From: Candidatus Onthoplasma faecipullorum
GTDB lineage: Bacteria > Bacillota > Clostridia > Christensenellales > UBA1242
DNA length: 64,000 nt
Assembly (NCBI GenBank): GCA_019120295.1
Contig: DWVI01000002.1
Span: 144,869 to 208,868, forward strand
Reading direction: 5' to 3'
Translations under genes and position numbers: made by a program
Shown: piece after piece, positions 62,801 to 64,000 of the stretch
How positions within the stretch are numbered: the first letter of the stretch is position 1
Layout of the letters: each line of letters starts with the position of its first letter
Notes under the pieces: generated by a model
Databases searched by the model: none
What the model was told of the DNA's origin: nothing
Seen by the model: the letters and a program-made list of their open reading frames with translations, nothing else

Positions 62801-64000
62801 TTTATAGACATAAATTCATAACTAACCGCATTGTTAGATGTTGAAACGCGCTCAACGGCGTATGCGCCAATCTCTTGAATTGGTGTTCTATCTATTGTGA
62901 ATATGTGATAACTTGCGCTTCTGCCTTCACTTAACAACTCAATAAGATAGGTCGCACCTTCACTATCTCCCAAATTAGTGCCTAACACTTGACCGTTTGA
63001 AAGTAAGTTAGGAGCAGTTGAAAGTAATTCATTTCTAGTTAAATATTGATTTGCAACTGAATAATAATTCGCCGTAATTCTGCGTTCAAAAACCCCAGGT
63101 TCTTGCCAACTAACTTGCACATATTTATTAGTGAATTGCCCAGAACCAATTGGAGCCACAATTTCGCTTCCAGTCCTATCTTCCACAATATTGGCATTGA
63201 TGTTTATTGTGTCAGTTGTGTATTGGAAGGCAAAAATTTGATTATAATCATTTCCGCTACCATTCACGTCAACACTAATAAATAACAAATAATAACCAGC
63301 ACGTGTAAATGTTGTGGTGTTAAGATAATCATATCTGGTTCCTGAAATTGAATATCCGTCCGCTTCATTTCCCGTTACCACTATAGGTTGAGTGCTATAA
63401 TAGTAAAAACTATCTAAACTATCTGAAATATCTGACGAATTAAAGTTGTCATTACTTGTAGCCCAAATTGAACCCTGATTTGTTTTTACATAGAAATTAT
63501 TATCTCTCATGTAGTTTAAAATGGTTTGAATGTGCAGATTAGGAGCGCCTATATTTTCAACTAGATAATTGAATACATATCCATTTTGCGATATAACCTG
63601 TGAACTTATTAAAGTTTGCCTTAATTCACTTGCTTCAATACGAGAGTTTAGTGAAGGGTCTTCACTTGAAACAACTGTGCCAACTTTATAATCTGAATTG
63701 TTGTCCAACGAATATATAACGCCAACAACAGAATTTGAAGGCACTTGGTCGCGCACATAACCATTTGGAACAATCACGTCCACTGGGTCAGCAACATTAT
63801 CCCCACCAGATATGGTTAAATATCTAAAACCGGCTTCTTGTTTTCCAGTTAAGGTGTATTTCATTTCAAAACCTGAAATAACTAATTCAATGTTAGGAAT
63901 AGTTAAGTTCATTTCAGGCATATTTTCACTATAGTAACCTGCGTAAATGTAATCAAAACTAAAGTTATAGTTACCAACTTCTGTGAACACAAATGTAACA
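56809..64000 (-). CDS. Giant surface protein with Ig-like repeats, 5'-partial
   Basis: At least 2396 residues; the frame is open to the right edge, so the signal peptide is outside the window. It is built of many beta-sandwich modules, each with an Asx/Ser/Tyr-rich body. Several modules contain DxAGN-type motifs (VDDAGNSAKF, MDEAGNTTQY, DLAGNVHTF) and repeat starts such as FTIDRTP and IIDRVAP, as in cadherin- or Ig-like bacterial adhesins. The C-terminus is a single transmembrane helix and a basic tail (LLRRKMRIR); no LPXTG sorting signal. Likely a cell-surface adhesin or large envelope protein. Few Cys are present. The thioesterase gene follows after 38 bp. Confidence 0.8.
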   Translation of the reverse strand, partial: VTFVFTEVGNYNFSFDYIYAGYYSENMPEMNLTIPNIELVISGFEMKYTLTGKQEAGFRYLTISGGDNVADPVDVIVPNGYVRDQVPSNSVVGVIYSLDNNSDYKVGTVVSSEDPSLNSRIEASELRQTLISSQVISQNGYVFNYLVENIGAPNLHIQTILNYMRDNNFYVKTNQGSIWATSNDNFNSSDISDSLDSFYYYSTQPIVVTGNEADGYSISGTRYDYLNTTTFTRAGYYLLFISVDVNGSGNDYNQIFAFQYTTDTININANIVEDRTGSEIVAPIGSGQFTNKYVQVSWQEPGVFERRITANYYSVANQYLTRNELLSTAPNLLSNGQVLGTNLGDSEGATYLIELLSEGRSASYHIFTIDRTPIQEIGAYAVERVSTSNNAVSYEFMSINGNYVRLSNSITSSLATLFWADKASGANITATYTFTPFVRDSSITVGEIYSSSSAVWYNTNYRLGTTVGSFDIDKATTLGNEVTYANVLYRQGIYVFTLVDDAGNSAKFMFIIDNTETFFKLTSGAESTFETASSQLFSESVTVELGTHKAMQLDLSETDDDVNSIITMLTSNSNNSAFADIGYYVQADTNINALKSIFGSVQGSYYLTVRNNSLTSRDSENQTDNNTSISNISINNRQTIIDYVEDGSTSTIRTLYLIGENQRYTSTDVTNSNSYIVIEINVDNSRGTFYYSNTAIDGSQIPSDGNIVAGSGIYRLYSGSDVYNTDSSIQIIGIDGAHATSENYLAFVWNMGTGRYQVNSVTYDYYALNLSDDEDSYNNGINGWVIEDGIVKNVYYYNHIRTTTLYSDGTAQNEGEILNDDRGFALLNVENSRTLEGLYVIRRVYQNTDEDLGSDSLVQTYYVIVDRNGIIDQNNEHIGGYINLGLKEDETDFSEFNTINTQTEYFSYSEGSQTIYQNKAYSLYLTSDKLPITLNIPIAKYFGGNENFGSTYYAGRLSFEFYFRDTQNQLGENRGNVVKLFEITDNDFDASNYHNGIYSVDLRGYLTNSGRLNQDIERIVRSMNETNWICLPGDYIVVIKDMVESAGSTGSHEKVIGFRIEQSEVEADVYSVPNRDMTAEEAQNVASNISENEYRLVTSEEFVKLDMADYIEESTMAGLDLNYLVVTQNLNGYTTNYINHQYQNINGTYRLDDSNPTVVENVYDNSSNLVSRVIYLNTYLRDSNGNINLDNITQSLSYEITIRFRLADTNVTNNERFINCYYYYDNQGNLQTYYEAKITVIIDRVAPTDNINNLLENDALVDYYIEDNGEDMFESSYIETNSNVYFVNRYKTYYGTGDNSNIYAFRVERSTEFDNSDITRLYYRSISDISTVSLTLPAITNLSRYQEADRIFDIVNYEGLLSDTSGYYEILEMDEAGNTTQYVIFYDAVGEDATSTPNDDLILEFKLTRFDEDGNITEEDVVIDSENNGDSYTIFDIDLAESYDEGNVFTDDFYDRYYRISLISNNPYSETYILTNATTSFSNNGLMNDIVNLIQTAGEGNYILRVETRTESYQVYINYYDYNNRISLNIENLVEVVNGNYQINLQGANVLNEGIMYYASTIEITHNGETSVYICIPTNGNYYYYLNGDVSNGVTQVLTGLSGTYQIRMTDAFGEVYTYRFNTTGEDFYSISFGENGDANFYEFSNTYYAFDQVNINFDSSIFRVRVSRVINDSGISESFTFSSTNNSWLYMETEIARLDGTGNTLYLYPYFNPTTYQGAKISYTVEFVLADDTVEYTYYVVLDTRIGAVNLTTNNLAQSMTINVNSDYHTTISDYITSGTSNLSWNRTTSDILSYSYTLYELKSNGEYVSTDLNSQTSYVISTASDSEGIYKFVIEVLSPTGQVLGNKIFTFQVLQNSSELYYVTLPDNSVAEVNSFFKFEEINSYLTTERLNQLGLTNANELTRANVDLYVYNTNLNIQIATDKGVSLASVVIPLGDSNYQFTIYRAYTDTYSLYFATLIVANNTDFISSVAITQNSNTETLATNNRFSFTYVGASTDNFSLRVTPNIPSNLLNNVIVAKNSLVLDLYLNDEFVSTINLNNNNLVGTARLLGNGRYTIVFKDLAGNVHTFTTSLGSQQASLDITILKEPVTTVNDMAPIDNAYYNGVVVVSVYNPATYDIGSIDLTATRNGEAYTPIKSQYNYTFLEYGTYRVVVTASYTDANAVTHNLRKVIVFTIINPNEARESIDLTSLGGFEIVSVLHGDRDITKIFNEMFNQNTSGRLLTYNMLLDYQEELNISSGKQVFTITYRVVDEIYPAREVNFSFTMNNEIPNIYCSLESGETTTSGFTISFNPGIIYEQVGEALIYVNDSLIYSINENSPFAVLSLEITEAQYGAGDYYVRLETASGQVITSFKAVIREPLNAWAIVIIVVVSVIVVAIIVTIILLRRKMRIR

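Noticed and set aside
1..64000. Alternative genetic code with TGA as Trp
   Set aside because: TGA ends argS and the TetR-like gene at the expected family lengths, and Trp is encoded by TGG.

Overview
The window is AT-rich DNA from a bacterium with the standard genetic code: TGA ends argS and the TetR-like gene. Most genes carry a Shine-Dalgarno sequence. Gram-positive-type GyrB/GyrA, paired DegV (FakB-like) proteins, a UgtP-like glycolipid glucosyltransferase, lipoprotein signal peptides and an oxygen-sensitive class III ribonucleotide reductase with its activase point to an anaerobic low-GC Bacillota, plausibly an uncultured gut lineage. I cannot name the genus. There is no CRISPR array, insertion sequence or prophage.

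Layout. 1-3.2 kb: pheS (5' cut by the window edge) and pheT. 3.4-6.7 kb: a small membrane protein and a SERCA-like calcium pump. 6.8-9.3 kb: an XRE regulator overlapping a RelA/SpoT-like protein with intact hydrolase and TGS domains but no recognisable synthetase; two phased palindromes lie upstream. 9.4-15.1 kb: nucleotidase, RadC-like protein, HtrA protease lipoprotein, argS and a divergent gluzincin-like protein. 15.1-19.7 kb: YigZ-like single-domain protein, two PlsC-like acyltransferases and a glycolipid glucosyltransferase. 19.8-27.4 kb: asnS, aspS, DegV, TetR-like regulator, 23S rRNA uracil methyltransferase and a second DegV. 27.5-32.2 kb: Crp/Fnr regulator divergent from nrdD-nrdG, then a small gene paired with a NADAR-like gene. 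32.4-41.9 kb: gyrB-gyrA-radC-lipoprotein cluster, membrane acyltransferase and metG. 42.2-49.3 kb: housekeeping genes (dtd, yqeY, dnaB, typA, HU). 49.4-50.2 kb: a tRNA-Leu(AAG) inside a compact island of palindromic repeats, next to a degenerate tRNA-Leu copy split by one repeat. 50.3-64 kb: acetyltransferase, GH43 arabinanase-like enzyme, surface protein, nucleoside hydrolase, a diverged DisA/CdaA-like protein, acyl-ACP thioesterase and a giant surface protein running off the right edge.

Three patterns cut across genes. First, at least six genes without a Shine-Dalgarno (argS, the gluzincin, the YigZ homologue, the NADAR operon, an acyltransferase and a surface protein) have a good -35/-10 promoter whose -10 box ends only 6-7 nt before the ATG, so their mRNAs should be leaderless. 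Second, a palindrome of the form TTGTTRT-AAAA-AYAACAA sits just downstream of the promoters of the Crp/Fnr gene and of the glycolipid operon, suggesting a small regulon. Third, several genes are followed by roughly 70-180 nt spacers made almost only of A and T, A-biased on the sense strand.

Functions are assigned from recognisable motifs and family knowledge alone; no database search was possible.
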